This document shows, piece after piece, positions 55,093 to 64,000 of a DNA stretch of 64,000 bases; position 1 is the first letter of the stretch; the number at the start of each line of letters is the position of its first letter. The position numbers and the translations under genes are program-made. The stretch comes from Vagococcus humatus (GTDB taxonomy: Bacteria; Bacillota; Bacilli; Lactobacillales; Vagococcaceae): positions 930,001 to 994,000 of the forward strand of contig NZ_PXZH01000001.1 in NCBI RefSeq assembly GCF_003950325.1. The letters are read 5' to 3'. The notes below the pieces were generated by a model. It was not told the origin of the DNA. It saw nothing but the letters and a program-made list of their open reading frames with translations, and did not search any database.

Positions 55093-55836
55093 ATGTCCGT
55101 TGTTTTATATGAAAATGAACGTATTGACCAACTTTACTCAGAAGGTGTGCAAATTATCCAAAGTCAAGAAGTTTTTTCTTTTTCTCTTGATGCGGTGCTA
55201 TTAGCTCATTTTACTAATGTTCCTAAATCCGGAAAAATTGTTGATTTATGTGCCGGAAACGGAGCCATCGGTTTATTTTTAAGTCAAAAAACCCAAGCTA
55301 AAATTACTGGTATTGAAATCCAAGAAAGATTAGCAGATATGGCCAGACGTAGTGTCGCCTTAAATCAGCTAACAGAACAAATGGATATCCTAACTTTGCC
55401 TTTACAACAAGGAAAACAAGTAATTCCTGCTGACTCAGTAGACCTTGTTACTTGTAACCCTCCCTACTTTAAAGAACTACCTACTAGCACTAAAAATCCC
55501 AATCCTCATCTAGCCATAGCTCGTCATGAAATTGAGACAACCTTAGAAGAAGTCATTAAAGAAGCAAGTAGACAACTTAAAATGATGGGAAAATTTTCAA
55601 TGGTCCATCGACCAGATCGCTTATTAGAAATTATTGACTTAATGAACCGTTATAAAATTGCTCCAAAACGAATTCAATTTGTCTACCCTAAACAACACAA
55701 AGAAGCCAATATTTTACTAATTGAGGGCATTCGTCATGGTAAAAAAGAGGGACTAAAAATTTTACCACCTTTATATGTTTACGGTGAAGACAATCAGTAT
55801 CTACCTGAGGTGAAACAAATTTTATATGGAAACTAA
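55093..55836 (+). CDS. trmN6: tRNA1(Val) (adenine-37 N6)-methyltransferase
   Basis: A 247-residue SAM-dependent methyltransferase. The SAM motif is [13 protein letters not shown], and the amino-methylating motif NPPY is in [12 protein letters not shown]. These fit the TrmN6/YfiC family, called YabB in Bacillus, which modifies A37 of tRNA-Val. It overlaps the GIY-YIG gene by 11 bases, an arrangement (yabB-yazA) conserved in Firmicutes. RBS AAAAGGAG precedes the ATG. Confidence 0.87.
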   Translation: MSVVLYENERIDQLYSEGVQIIQSQEVFSFSLDAVLLAHFTNVPKSGKIVDLCAGNGAIGLFLSQKTQAKITGIEIQERLADMARRSVALNQLTEQMDILTLPLQQGKQVIPADSVDLVTCNPPYFKELPTSTKNPNPHLAIARHEIETTLEEVIKEASRQLKMMGKFSMVHRPDRLLEIIDLMNRYKIAPKRIQFVYPKQHKEANILLIEGIRHGKKEGLKILPPLYVYGEDNQYLPEVKQILYGN

Positions 55837-56110
55837 ACATTATTTTTATGTGTTAGCATGTGCTGATCAAACTTTTTATGGTGGTTACACCACAGATCCT
55901 AAAAGACGTTTGGCAGAACACAATTCAGGCAAAGGAGCAAAGTATACTCGGCTAAAGTCAAGACGACCGGCTGAGATGATTTATTGTGAGGCATTTGACA
56001 CAAGAAGTGCTGCCACTAAAGCTGAATATGCTTTTAAGCAACTTACACGAGCTAAAAAGGAACTATTTTTAACGAATAACCAACAAAAAAACCAGATGAA
56101 GCTCTCCTAA
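55826..56110 (+). CDS. yazA: GIY-YIG nuclease family protein (YazA)
   Basis: A 94-residue single-domain GIY-YIG protein. The namesake motif reads [18 protein letters not shown], with GGY in the YIG position; the conserved Arg is in [18 protein letters not shown], and Glu in MIYCEAF. UPF0213 proteins are small, probably active on nucleic acid, with unknown role. It overlaps trmN6. Its last codons form the left arm of the following terminator. Confidence 0.85.
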   Translation: METKHYFYVLACADQTFYGGYTTDPKRRLAEHNSGKGAKYTRLKSRRPAEMIYCEAFDTRSAATKAEYAFKQLTRAKKELFLTNNQQKNQMKLS

Positions 56111-56136
56111 CCTTGGAGACTACCATCTGGTTCTTT
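56086..56136. terminator. Bidirectional terminator after yazA
   Basis: AACCAGATG/CATCTGGTT with an inner CTCC/GGAG pairing; left arm lies in the yazA coding end. Confidence 0.78.
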
Positions 56137-56164
56137 TGTTTAATCTAAAACTTGACCAATTATA

Positions 56165-57046
56165 CTACATACCTGGATCATAAAAATTCCCTAAAATTTG
56201 CACATTATCTGCAATACTAACAAAGGCTTTAGGGTCTGATTCCATCATTGCTTCTTCAAACACATGTAACTCAAACCTAGTAATAACCGTTAATAAAACT
56301 GTTTTTTCACCGTGATCGTAAGCTCCCTCGGCATCATGGATGATCGTAATCCCTCGACGCAAACGCTCTTGAACACTTTCAATCACTTTGTCTGGTTCCT
56401 TGGTAATAATCATTACCTGCAATTTTTGTTGTTTGGTAAAAACGGCATCCGTTACTTTACCACTTACAAAGAAAGACAACACACTATAAAAAGCATAGGG
56501 CCAACCAAACAAATAACCTGCAGTTAAAGCAATACTTCCATTAACAATAATAGCAATCGAGCCAACTGTTCGACCAGTTAACTTTCTAATCGTAATGGAA
56601 ACAATATCTAACCCACCTGAAGATATACCATTCTTCAAAGCAAAACCAATCCCAAAACCGTTTACTGCCCCACCAAATACTGCACAAATAATAGGGTCAG
56701 TTGTTAAGGGGGTCACTGGCATTAGTTGGATAGCAATTGTGGTTAAAGTAACTGTCACCGCTGTAAAAATGGTGAACTTTTTACTGATTTGCTTCCAAGC
56801 TAAAATAAACAAAGGAAAATTTAACAAGTAATAAATAATCGAAACAGGAGGTTCTGACCCAGTCATTCTTTCCATAACGGACGTCACAATTTGGGCAATC
56901 CCTGTTACTCCACTTGCATAAATATTTCCCGGTCGCCAAAAAACATTTAAAGCCACTGATGCAATGATTGCATAAAGAACAGCTACAGTACTTTTTTTCG
57001 TGTACTCATTGTTAACCAGTTGTAACTTCTCTCTTATCTCTTTCAT
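56165..57046 (-). CDS. YitT family membrane protein (DUF2179)
   Basis: A 293-residue protein with five or six N-terminal transmembrane helices (about 18-200; motif GNIYASGVTGIAQI and GISSGGLDIVS) and a soluble C-terminal DUF2179 domain (VMIITKEPDKVIESVQERL, GITIIHDAEGAYDHGEKTV). The family is common in Firmicutes; function is unknown. The best Shine-Dalgarno candidate, GGAG, is about 15 bases upstream of the ATG, so translation may be weak or the start not exact. Confidence 0.82.
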   Translation of the reverse strand: MKEIREKLQLVNNEYTKKSTVAVLYAIIASVALNVFWRPGNIYASGVTGIAQIVTSVMERMTGSEPPVSIIYYLLNFPLFILAWKQISKKFTIFTAVTVTLTTIAIQLMPVTPLTTDPIICAVFGGAVNGFGIGFALKNGISSGGLDIVSITIRKLTGRTVGSIAIIVNGSIALTAGYLFGWPYAFYSVLSFFVSGKVTDAVFTKQQKLQVMIITKEPDKVIESVQERLRRGITIIHDAEGAYDHGEKTVLLTVITRFELHVFEEAMMESDPKAFVSIADNVQILGNFYDPGM

Positions 57047-57107
57047 TTTATTAAGTGAGTCGCTCCTCTACTTTTAGTCACTCCCATTATAACGATAAGC
57101 CCTATAT

Positions 57108-57143
57108 AAATAAAGAGCAATCCTGGAAGATTGCTCTTTATTG
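57108..57143. terminator. Terminator after aspS
   Basis: TAAAGAGCAATC/GATTGCTCTTTA, 12 perfect pairs; ends the hisS-aspS unit on the minus strand. Confidence 0.88.
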
Positions 57144-57155
57144 TGTAAATTTTAA

Positions 57156-58916
57156 TTATTCTACAATGTTTAAATCTAAATCTTCTAATTGTTGCGAAGA
57201 AACTGTACCTGGTGCTGCAGTTAATGGATCCATTGCACGACCATTTTTAGGGAAAGCAATCACTTCTCGGATATTGTCTTTACCTGCTAAAATCATAACA
57301 AATCGGTCTAAACCAAGAGCTAAACCGCCATGAGGTGGGAAACCATAATCTAGAGCTTCCATTAAAAAGCCAAACTGAGCTTCTGCTGATTCTTGAGTAA
57401 ATCCTAAAGCTTTAAACATTTTCTCTTGAACATCTCGTTCATAAATTCTAAGAGAACCTCCACCAATTTCATAACCATTTAATACAACATCATAAGCTTG
57501 AGCATGAACTTGGTCTGGTGCTGTTTCTAGTAAATCAATTTGATCTGCTTTTGGCATAGTAAATGGATGGTGAGCTGCCACGTAGCGATCTGCTTCTTCA
57601 TCGTATTCAAATAGTGGCCAATCAACCACCCATAAGAAATTAAATTTAGTTGTATCAATTAAATCTAATTCTTTTGCTAAACGAGTTCGTAAACCACCTA
57701 ATGAATCAGCAACAACACTTGCTTTATCAGCACAGAATAAAATTAAATCACCACTTTTAGCTCCTGTTTTTTCTAAAAGTGCTTCAGAAATTTCGCCTAA
57801 GAATTTAGCAATTGGTCCTTTCACGCCATCTTCTTCTACTTTTACCCAAGCTAAACCTTTCGCTCCAAATTGGGCAGCATAAGTACCTAAATGATCAATA
57901 TCTTTACGAGAATACTGACTAGCTGCTCCTTCTGCTACAATGACTTTAACTTGTCCACCATTTTCAATCGCTTGAGTAAATACTTTAAATCCAGCATCTT
58001 TTACCACATCACTCACATCGATTAATTCCATGCCGTAGCGAGTATCTGGTTTATCACTACCAAAACGTTCCATCGCTTCTTGATAGCTCATACGTGGAAA
58101 CGGAGTAGGAATGTCTAATCCTTTCGTTTCTTTCATGACTTTAGCTAACATGTTTTCTGTGTAAGTTTGAATTTCTTCAGCTGTTAAGAAAGAGGTTTCT
58201 AAGTCCACTTGAGTAAATTCTGGTTGACGGTCTCCACGTAAATCTTCATCTCGGAAACAGCGAACAATTTGATAGTAACGATCAATCCCTGCTCCCATTA
58301 ATAACTGTTTATGAATTTGAGGAGACTGTGGTAAAGCATAAAAATGACCTTTATGGACCCTAGAAGGAACTAAATAATCACGAGCACCTTCTGGAGTTGA
58401 TTTTCCTAAATAAGGTGTTTCAATGTCCATAAAACCATTGTCATCTAAATAATGACGAATAGAACGGGTAACAGCGTGGCGAAGTTTTAAATTTTGAAAC
58501 ATTTCTTGACGTCTTAAATCAATGTAACGATACTTCATCCGAGTATCATCATTCACATTCGAAGCTTCCTCAATAGTGAACGGAGTTGTTTTAGCTTCAT
58601 TTAAAATAGTGATTGCTTCAGCCATAATTTCAAATTGCCCTGTTTTCATTTGTTTATTGACAACAGAAGCATCACGTAACACAACTTTCCCTGTAATTTC
58701 TATTACATATTCTGATCGGCATTTATCTGCCACTTTCCAAGCTTCTTCACTGTGCTCAGGATTAAAGACTACTTGAACATAGCCTTCTCTATCTCTTAAG
58801 TCGATAAAAATTAAATTACCTAAATCTCGGCGCTTTTGCACCCAACCTTTTAAAGTAATCTGTTGATCTAATACTTTTTCTGAAACTTCTCCACAATACA
58901 TTGTACGCTGTGACAT
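57156..58916 (-). CDS. aspS: Aspartyl-tRNA synthetase
   Basis: A 586-residue class IIb synthetase. N-terminal OB-fold anticodon domain ([21 protein letters not shown]), catalytic core with motif 2 [18 protein letters not shown], a bacterial insertion (GAD) domain, and motif 3 [11 protein letters not shown]. It is the bacterial, long AspRS form. It follows hisS by 46 bases and is probably in the same T-box-controlled operon. RBS GAGGGAG precedes the ATG. No evidence shows whether it is discriminating or not. Confidence 0.95.
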   Translation of the reverse strand: MSQRTMYCGEVSEKVLDQQITLKGWVQKRRDLGNLIFIDLRDREGYVQVVFNPEHSEEAWKVADKCRSEYVIEITGKVVLRDASVVNKQMKTGQFEIMAEAITILNEAKTTPFTIEEASNVNDDTRMKYRYIDLRRQEMFQNLKLRHAVTRSIRHYLDDNGFMDIETPYLGKSTPEGARDYLVPSRVHKGHFYALPQSPQIHKQLLMGAGIDRYYQIVRCFRDEDLRGDRQPEFTQVDLETSFLTAEEIQTYTENMLAKVMKETKGLDIPTPFPRMSYQEAMERFGSDKPDTRYGMELIDVSDVVKDAGFKVFTQAIENGGQVKVIVAEGAASQYSRKDIDHLGTYAAQFGAKGLAWVKVEEDGVKGPIAKFLGEISEALLEKTGAKSGDLILFCADKASVVADSLGGLRTRLAKELDLIDTTKFNFLWVVDWPLFEYDEEADRYVAAHHPFTMPKADQIDLLETAPDQVHAQAYDVVLNGYEIGGGSLRIYERDVQEKMFKALGFTQESAEAQFGFLMEALDYGFPPHGGLALGLDRFVMILAGKDNIREVIAFPKNGRAMDPLTAAPGTVSSQQLEDLDLNIVE

Positions 58917-58962
58917 AATAACTTTTCTCCCTCTTTCATTCCTAAATCTATCTGCTTTTAGT

Positions 58963-60243
58963 CTACTGTTTTAGTAAAGAATTTATATCTTGATATAACT
59001 CGGTAAATGGAACTGTTTGTTGTTCCCCTGTTCCCATATGTTTAATTTGGGCCACTTGTTTGTCTAGCTCGTCTTCTCCAATAGTTATCACAAAAGAGGC
59101 TTGTTGTTTATTAGCTGACTTAAACTGAGCTTTAGCACTTCGGTTCATGTAATCTCGGTCAGCTGAATAACCTAATTTTCTTAAATGACTCACTAATTTT
59201 AACGTCGCTCCATTAGTCCTGTCCCCAATTCCGACTACATAGACATCTAGTGGTTGACTAGTTGGAATAGTAATTCCTTCTGCTTCTAACGTAATAATAG
59301 CTCTTTCCATTCCTAATGCAAAACCAATGCCGCCAACATCTGGTCCACCTAGCTCTTCCACTAAGCCATTATAACGGCCACCAGCACAGACTGTTGTGAT
59401 TGCTCCTTGAAATCCTGGTGCAGCACTCATAATCTCAAAGATCGTATGGTTATAGTAGTCAAGACCTCGAACCATGCGGTGATCAATCGTATAAGAGATA
59501 TCTAATTCATCTAATAATTCACGAACTTGATTAAAATAAGCACTAGAACTTTCATTTAAATAATCTAAAATAGAAGGGGCATTTAAAACAATTTCTTTAT
59601 CTTGCTCCTCTTTACTATCTAAAACACGTAACGGATTTTCGTGTAGACGACGTTTAGAGTCCTCGCTTAACTGATTTTCAAAGGGCTCTAAATAGTCAAT
59701 CAAGGCTTGACGATAAGTAGCCCGACTTTCTTTATCTCCTAAAGAGTTAATCACTAACTCTAAATGTTTAACGCCTAATGATTGATAAAATTCCATTGCC
59801 ATCATAATCGTTTCCACATCAACTGCAGGATTATCACTTCCAAAAACTTCTACCCCAATTTGGTGAAATTGACGCATACGTCCTGCTTGAGGTCTTTCAT
59901 AACGAAACATAGGTCCCATATAAAAGGTTTTATAAGGTTTTTGATATTCTGGTCCAAATAATTTATGTTCAACAAATGCTCGAACAGTCGGCGCAGTTCC
60001 TTCTGGTCGTAAAGTAACGTGACGGTCCCCTTTATCATAAAAATCATACATTTCCTTAGAAACAATATCTGTTGTATCCCCAACACTTCGCGCAATCACT
60101 TCATAATGTTCAAAAATTGGCGTACGAATTTCATGAAATTGGTAACGACCAAATAATTCTCTTGCTGTTTTTTCTAGAAATTGCCATTTTTCAACTTCGC
60201 CTGGTAAAATATCTTGGGTGCCTTTTGGTTTTTGATATTTCAT
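58963..60243 (-). CDS. hisS: Histidyl-tRNA synthetase
   Basis: A 426-residue class IIa synthetase. Motif 2 is [22 protein letters not shown], the histidine-specific loops are [13 protein letters not shown] (HisA) and [13 protein letters not shown], and the C-terminal anticodon-binding domain starts near DVYVVGIGD. Start: AAAGGAGAGG nine bases before the ATG; a longer frame runs into the T-box terminator. Controlled by the upstream T-box. Confidence 0.96.
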   Translation of the reverse strand: MKYQKPKGTQDILPGEVEKWQFLEKTARELFGRYQFHEIRTPIFEHYEVIARSVGDTTDIVSKEMYDFYDKGDRHVTLRPEGTAPTVRAFVEHKLFGPEYQKPYKTFYMGPMFRYERPQAGRMRQFHQIGVEVFGSDNPAVDVETIMMAMEFYQSLGVKHLELVINSLGDKESRATYRQALIDYLEPFENQLSEDSKRRLHENPLRVLDSKEEQDKEIVLNAPSILDYLNESSSAYFNQVRELLDELDISYTIDHRMVRGLDYYNHTIFEIMSAAPGFQGAITTVCAGGRYNGLVEELGGPDVGGIGFALGMERAIITLEAEGITIPTSQPLDVYVVGIGDRTNGATLKLVSHLRKLGYSADRDYMNRSAKAQFKSANKQQASFVITIGEDELDKQVAQIKHMGTGEQQTVPFTELYQDINSLLKQ

Positions 60244-60265
60244 AACTGTTCCTCTCCTTTTTTGT

Positions 60266-60520
60266 AATAAAAAAAGCCCTTGTAACATTATACAAGGGCG
60301 AATTATCTACGCGGTACCACCTAAATTTGAAAGAGTAATTTTCTCTTTCGACTCTAACGATTAACGCTCGTCACGGAGTAGCTTTTTACTACTCATCTCC
60401 AGAGTGTCTTTCCCTAAAGAGATGTTGAAGTTTTCTCAGCCCTTGAAACTTCTCTCTTGAAACATCTAACTAGTTTAGTTACTTTTCTCTTTCATTGATT
60501 CACTATATTTATTATGTATT
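60266..60520 (-). promoter_or_regulatory. T-box riboswitch of hisS-aspS
   Basis: On the minus strand: a Stem I candidate (AGATGTT/AACATCT with inner GAAGTTT/AAACTTC), the antiterminator T-box core GGTGGTACCGCG (60310-60321), and the terminator GCCCTTGTA/TACAAGGGC (60276-60299) with a T-run. Uncharged tRNA should stabilise the antiterminator. The specifier codon could not be assigned with certainty; a CAU in the 3' side of Stem I would be a histidine codon. Confidence 0.92.
60269..60299 (-). terminator. T-box regulated terminator upstream of hisS
   Basis: GCCCTTGTA/TACAAGGGC stem, six-base loop, seven T residues on the minus strand, 26 bases before hisS. Confidence 0.9.
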
Positions 60521-60526
60521 ATTTAC

Positions 60527-60555
60527 ACGTTACTAAAATTTTCTATAATTGTCAA
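60527..60555 (-). promoter_or_regulatory. Promoter of the hisS-aspS T-box leader
   Basis: Perfect TTGACA (60550-60555) and a weak TAACGT (60527-60532) with a 17-base spacer on the minus strand. Confidence 0.5.
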
Positions 60556-60621
60556 GTCTCATTCAATTTTAATCTAATCCAAAAAACGAAAGAGAGACTA
60601 CTTTCTTTTTTAAAATTTTGC

Positions 60622-60627
60622 TATAAT
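60622..60627 (+). promoter_or_regulatory. Extended -10 promoter of the amidase gene
   Basis: TTTTGCTATAAT, TGn plus perfect TATAAT, 35 bases before the ATG; nearly the same sequence as the argS promoter. Confidence 0.55.
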
Positions 60628-60661
60628 GAGAACAGCTTGTTTTTAAAAGTGAGGAAAATTT

Positions 60662-61942
60662 ATGAAAAATAGTTTTATGAAAGGCAATAAACTTCGATTA
60701 ATTAGTTTAAATATCATTATTATTTTAATGGTTATATTTTCCTTGCTTAGTTTAGGAAAATATAAAGTTGTGACTGTTGATCCAATAGCTATGAACGTCA
60801 GAACTGGTCCAAGTATTGACTTTGACATTCAGTCACAGGTTAAAAAAGGAGATAAGTTAACGATTTTAGAAGAGAAAAATCACTGGTACCGAGTTAAATT
60901 TAACGATAATGACACAGGCTGGGTAGCTAGTTGGTTAGTTTCAAACAAAGAAACCAGCCCTGCTACTAATATCGCAGCAAAAATTAACACACCTAAAACC
61001 AATCTTAGGGAAGATCCTACAACTGAAAGTAAAAAAATTGCCACCCTAGATAAACAAACCAAGGTAACGATTACCAAAGAGCAACATGGCTGGTCTTATG
61101 TAACCGTTGATAACAAAGAAGGTTGGGTTTTTTCTCAATTACTTAATGTAGAAAATAATAAACAACAAGAAAAAGATCTAAGTTCTGAAACTTTATTCGC
61201 AAGACAAGATGGAACCAAAATTCGGACAGAACCCTCAATTGACAGCCAGGTATTAACTACTCTCGGTCGCGGAGAAAAAATTCATTTTCTAGAAAATGAT
61301 GGCGACTGGTATCAAGTTAAAACAGCGAACGGACAAAAAGGTTATGTCGCTAATTGGGTAGTCAGTTTTGGCAAACCGAATAAACATAATAAAATCACGT
61401 CTATTGCTGAAACAACTATTGTCCTAGATCCAGGACATGGTGGATATGATGCTGGCTCTTTAAGTAATGACGAGCGGATTTATGAAAAAAATGTCACCTT
61501 AAAAACAGCACTAGCCGTTGAAAAAGAGTTAAAATCATTAGGTGCCAATGTCATTATGACTAGACGAGATGACTCATTTATTTCTCTGTCAGGTATTGCT
61601 GGAAAAAGTAACCGAGCAAAAGCTGATGTATTTATTAGTTTCCATTTCGACTCAAGTCAACATCCAAATGAGGCATCTGGAACAACTACTTACTACTATA
61701 ATGAAAAAGATATTCCTTTAGCAGAAACAGTCAACAGCCATATCAAACAAGAACTTCCTCTAACAAACCGAGGAACAGAATTTGGAGACTATCAAGTTTT
61801 AAGAGATAATCATCAACCAGCACTTCTGTTAGAATTAGGTTATATGAATAACGATGGAGATGCCTACCTTATTAATAGCAAAGATTATCAGAAAAAAGTA
61901 GCACTTGCTGTTAAAAATGCCTTGATGGATTATTTTGAATAA
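60662..61942 (+). CDS. N-acetylmuramoyl-L-alanine amidase with three SH3 domains
   Basis: A 426-residue secreted or membrane-anchored wall hydrolase. A signal anchor (about residues 12-33) precedes three bacterial SH3 repeats (about 40-100, 107-165, 173-232, each with an NVRTGPS/NLREDP/KIRTEP start) and an Amidase_3 domain (about 250-425): zinc motifs VLDPGHGGYDAGS, the Glu in YEKNVTL, SFHFDSS and catalytic Glu in LLLELGYMNN. It cleaves the peptide from muramic acid. The Bacillus counterpart YrvJ also neighbours hisS and dtd. Confidence 0.9.
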   Translation: MKNSFMKGNKLRLISLNIIIILMVIFSLLSLGKYKVVTVDPIAMNVRTGPSIDFDIQSQVKKGDKLTILEEKNHWYRVKFNDNDTGWVASWLVSNKETSPATNIAAKINTPKTNLREDPTTESKKIATLDKQTKVTITKEQHGWSYVTVDNKEGWVFSQLLNVENNKQQEKDLSSETLFARQDGTKIRTEPSIDSQVLTTLGRGEKIHFLENDGDWYQVKTANGQKGYVANWVVSFGKPNKHNKITSIAETTIVLDPGHGGYDAGSLSNDERIYEKNVTLKTALAVEKELKSLGANVIMTRRDDSFISLSGIAGKSNRAKADVFISFHFDSSQHPNEASGTTTYYYNEKDIPLAETVNSHIKQELPLTNRGTEFGDYQVLRDNHQPALLLELGYMNNDGDAYLINSKDYQKKVALAVKNALMDYFE

Positions 61943-61949
61943 ACTTTAA

Positions 61950-61997
61950 CAAAAAGGTCTACTTCAAGTAATTAATTACTTGAAGTAGACCTTTTCT
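61950..61997. terminator. Bidirectional terminator between the amidase gene and dtd
   Basis: A perfect palindrome-like stem of about 21 pairs (AAAAGGTCTACTTCAAGTA with its complement) centred near 61974. Confidence 0.92.
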
Positions 61998-62007
61998 TTG
62001 TTTCACT

Positions 62008-62454
62008 TTATTTGTAATCAGTATCTAAAACAATCGTTACTGGACCATCATTAATTAAAGACACTTCCATATGAGCGCCAAACTGTCCTTCATACACCGG
62101 AATTCCTTTTTCTCTAAGTCCTTCATTTAAGTATAAATAAAGCTCATTAGCCTCTTCTGGCTTAGCAGCTCGAGTAAAACTTGGCCGGTTTCCTTTTTTT
62201 GTGTTAGCCAATAAGGTAAATTGCGAAATAGATAATATTTCTCCTTTAACATCTGCAATGGATAAATTCATCTTATCCTCTTCATCTTCAAAGATACGCA
62301 TTTGACTAATTTTTTTAATCAAATAATCTGCTTCTTCTTTTGTATCTCCTTCTTTAACACCAACTAAAAGCATTAATCCTTGTGGAATACTAGAAAGCAC
62401 TTGATTATCCACTGATACACTTGCTTGACTAACTTTTTGAACCACAATTTTCAT
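62008..62454 (-). CDS. dtd: D-aminoacyl-tRNA deacylase
   Basis: A 148-residue Dtd enzyme that removes D-amino acids from mischarged tRNA. Family motifs are SQFTLLANTKKGNRPSFTRAA (catalytic SQFTL) and the cross-subunit Gly-Pro motif, here NDGPVTIVLD. Length is typical. It lies 29 bases after rel on the same strand, as in Bacillus (relA-dtd). RBS AAAGGATG precedes the ATG. Confidence 0.94.
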   Translation of the reverse strand: MKIVVQKVSQASVSVDNQVLSSIPQGLMLLVGVKEGDTKEEADYLIKKISQMRIFEDEEDKMNLSIADVKGEILSISQFTLLANTKKGNRPSFTRAAKPEEANELYLYLNEGLREKGIPVYEGQFGAHMEVSLINDGPVTIVLDTDYK

Positions 62455-62483
62455 GTTGCTATCATCCTTTATCTCTCATTCTC

Positions 62484-64000
62484 TTAACCGTTTGTCCGAC
62501 GCACACTATAAACATCTGGGACACTTTTAATTTTATCCACAATTCTTTCTAAATGGGATAAATTTTGAATACTTACTGTCATTAAAATGGTAGCTGTTTT
62601 ATTTTTATTCGGTCTTGCTTCTACTCGTAATAAATTATTAGTAAATGCATTAACAACTTGCAACACATCATTTAATAAACCAGAACGATCTGCTCCGTAA
62701 ACTTCTAACTCTGCATTATAAGTTTGTTGACCTACAGCTGCAGTGTCTTCCCATTCAACTTCTATTAGTCGTTCACTAATAGCTTGATTATTTATCATAT
62801 TGGGACAGTCTTTTCGGTGAATAGAAATTCCTCGACCTTTGGTAATATAGCCAATAATATCGTCTCCAGGAACAGGATTACAACAACGACTGATTCGAAT
62901 TAACAAGTTGTCTACTCCTTGAATGACCACGCCACCTTCATGACGAACTTTCATTTTTTCTGGTTCTTTCTTAACAGGCTGATTGATCATCTCTTCGACT
63001 TCTTGTTTTTTTCGTTCAACTTCTAATTCTCGGCGCTTTTTCTCTGTTAAACGATTAGCAATCATCTTAGCATTAACTTCGCCATAACCAATTCCAGCAT
63101 ATAAATCTTCTTCTGTTTGATAGCTAAACCGATCTAATATTTCCGAAATTTTTTCTTTATTCATAAATTCTTTTGGTTGGAAACTCATCTCTAACAACTG
63201 TTTTTCTAACAGTTCTTTTCCTTTATCCAAATTCATTTCTCGGTCTTTATCTTTAAAGAAACGTTTAATTTTATTTCGTGCTTTAGACGTAGCTACCATA
63301 TTAACCCAGTCACGACTTGGCCCAAATGAGTTAGGAGAAGTCAACACCTCAATAATGTCCCCATTTTTAAGCTTATAATCAAGAGGAACCATCTTGCCAT
63401 TGACTTTTGCTCCAGTTGTTTTATTCCCAATTTCTGTATGAATGCTATAAGCAAAGTCTAAAGGACAACTGCCTTTTGGTAGCTCTGTTACATCCCCTTT
63501 AGGAGTAAACACGTAGACCTTATCTCCAAAAATATCCCCTTTGACACTTTCCATAAAATCGGAAGCATCATAAGATTCTGCTTGTAATTCAAGTATTTCC
63601 CTAAACCAACCAAGCTGACGATTATCCTCATCTTCTTTAGCGGATTTACCTTCTTTATAAGCCCAGTGTGCCGCTACCCCAAATTCAGCAATTTCGTGCA
63701 TTTCTTGAGTTCTAATTTGGATTTCCACTGGATTGCCTTTAGGACCAATCACTGTTGTATGAAGAGATTGATACATATTGGCTTTAGGCATAGCAATATA
63801 GTCTTTAAATCTACCTGGCATAGGTTTCCATTTCGTATGAATGGCACCTAAAACACCGTAACAATCCTTAATGGTACTAACAATCACTCGAATCGCTAAC
63901 AAGTCATAAATTTCTTCAAACTCTTTTTTTTGATCTTTCATTTTACGATAAATCGAATAAATGTGCTTAGGTCTACCGTAAATATCTGCTTCAATGGACA
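62484..64000 (-). CDS. rel: Bifunctional (p)ppGpp synthetase/hydrolase Rel, C-terminal part
   Basis: The last 505 or so codons; the N-terminal HD hydrolase and the start of the synthetase lie outside the window. Present are the end of the synthetase (DLLAIRVIV, YQSLHTTVIGPKG, EIQIRTQEMHEIAEFGVAAHWAYK), the TGS domain (VFTPKGDVTELPKGSCPLDFAYSIH), a helical and conserved-cysteine region (ISRCCNPVPGDDIIGY) and the C-terminal ACT domain. The frame is open through the window edge (ADIYGRPKHIYSIYRKMK). With the small synthetase RelQ it sets alarmone levels. Confidence 0.95.
   Translation of the reverse strand, partial: SIEADIYGRPKHIYSIYRKMKDQKKEFEEIYDLLAIRVIVSTIKDCYGVLGAIHTKWKPMPGRFKDYIAMPKANMYQSLHTTVIGPKGNPVEIQIRTQEMHEIAEFGVAAHWAYKEGKSAKEDEDNRQLGWFREILELQAESYDASDFMESVKGDIFGDKVYVFTPKGDVTELPKGSCPLDFAYSIHTEIGNKTTGAKVNGKMVPLDYKLKNGDIIEVLTSPNSFGPSRDWVNMVATSKARNKIKRFFKDKDREMNLDKGKELLEKQLLEMSFQPKEFMNKEKISEILDRFSYQTEEDLYAGIGYGEVNAKMIANRLTEKKRRELEVERKKQEVEEMINQPVKKEPEKMKVRHEGGVVIQGVDNLLIRISRCCNPVPGDDIIGYITKGRGISIHRKDCPNMINNQAISERLIEVEWEDTAAVGQQTYNAELEVYGADRSGLLNDVLQVVNAFTNNLLRVEARPNKNKTATILMTVSIQNLSHLERIVDKIKSVPDVYSVRRTNG

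Larger units (their letters stand above)
60244..60661. other. Intergenic stretch between hisS and the amidase gene
   Basis: 418 bases, filled on the minus strand by the hisS T-box leader and its promoter, and on the plus strand by the extended -10 promoter of the amidase gene. Nothing else was seen. Confidence 0.75.

Overview
The window is a stretch of ordinary, densely coded core chromosome from a low-GC Gram-positive bacterium of the order Lactobacillales, most like Enterococcaceae (Enterococcus or Vagococcus type). The basis is the AT-rich sequence, strong Shine-Dalgarno sites (AAGGAGG), the set of Firmicutes-only genes (ecsAB, prsA, yhaMNO, spxH, spxR, rnjB, relQ, rex, ccrZ) and gene orders close to Bacillus subtilis blocks. 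I did not resolve the genus. I saw no rRNA, tRNA, transposase, phage gene, integrase, CRISPR array or plasmid function.

Layout. 1-4346: ccrZ (partial) and the EcsAB transporter on the minus strand, then HIT protein, a YtxH-like membrane protein and the PrsA foldase on plus. 4348-11837: YhaM exoribonuclease, the YhaN/YhaO SMC-like nuclease pair, YheA and a class A penicillin-binding protein. 11998-18571: pseudouridine synthase, phosphohexomutase, ArgR and ArgS with a possible ARG box, QueT under a preQ1-I-like riboswitch, and a lipid kinase. 18637-23487: RecD2, a histidine phosphatase, TrmL and RlmA, with an unassigned structured RNA or attenuator upstream of trmL. 23680-31563: CutC, then the conserved yjb block (MgtE, pseudouridine synthase, NAD kinase, RelQ, CYTH protein, SpxH, PepF), followed by CoiA. 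32912-36973: purine permease with a hairpin leader, YeiH and its divergent LysR regulator, and a PepSY lipoprotein. 37092-42905: groESL with CIRCE, a CPBP protease, Rex with paired operator-like repeats, and an ABC-F ATPase. 42971-49922: NrnA-type phosphoesterase, SpxR, RNase J2, an ABC exporter and a HAD hydrolase. 49981-57046: SbcCD, PlsC, TrmN6, a GIY-YIG protein and YitT. 57156-64000: aspS and hisS with a T-box, an SH3/amidase, Dtd and the C-terminal part of the bifunctional Rel.

How the genes fit together. Several neighbours share themes: protein export and folding (Ecs, PrsA, GroESL), Spx control of thiol stress (SpxH adaptor, SpxR), alarmone and nucleotide signalling (RelQ, Rel, NrnA), RNA decay (YhaM, RNase J2, NrnA), RNA modification (TrmL, RlmA, TrmN6, two RluA-type enzymes, QueT) and DNA-end processing (YhaNO, SbcCD, RecD2, CoiA). 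Nearly every convergent gene pair is separated by a clear bidirectional hairpin terminator, and many plus-strand promoters carry an extended -10 (TGnTATAAT).

I found no convincing undescribed multi-gene system. The least explained elements are short non-coding ones: the terminated RNA upstream of trmL, the leader of the purine permease and the paired inverted repeats around the rex promoter. Start codons were moved from the longest reading frame wherever a Shine-Dalgarno site pointed elsewhere; these choices are noted per gene.
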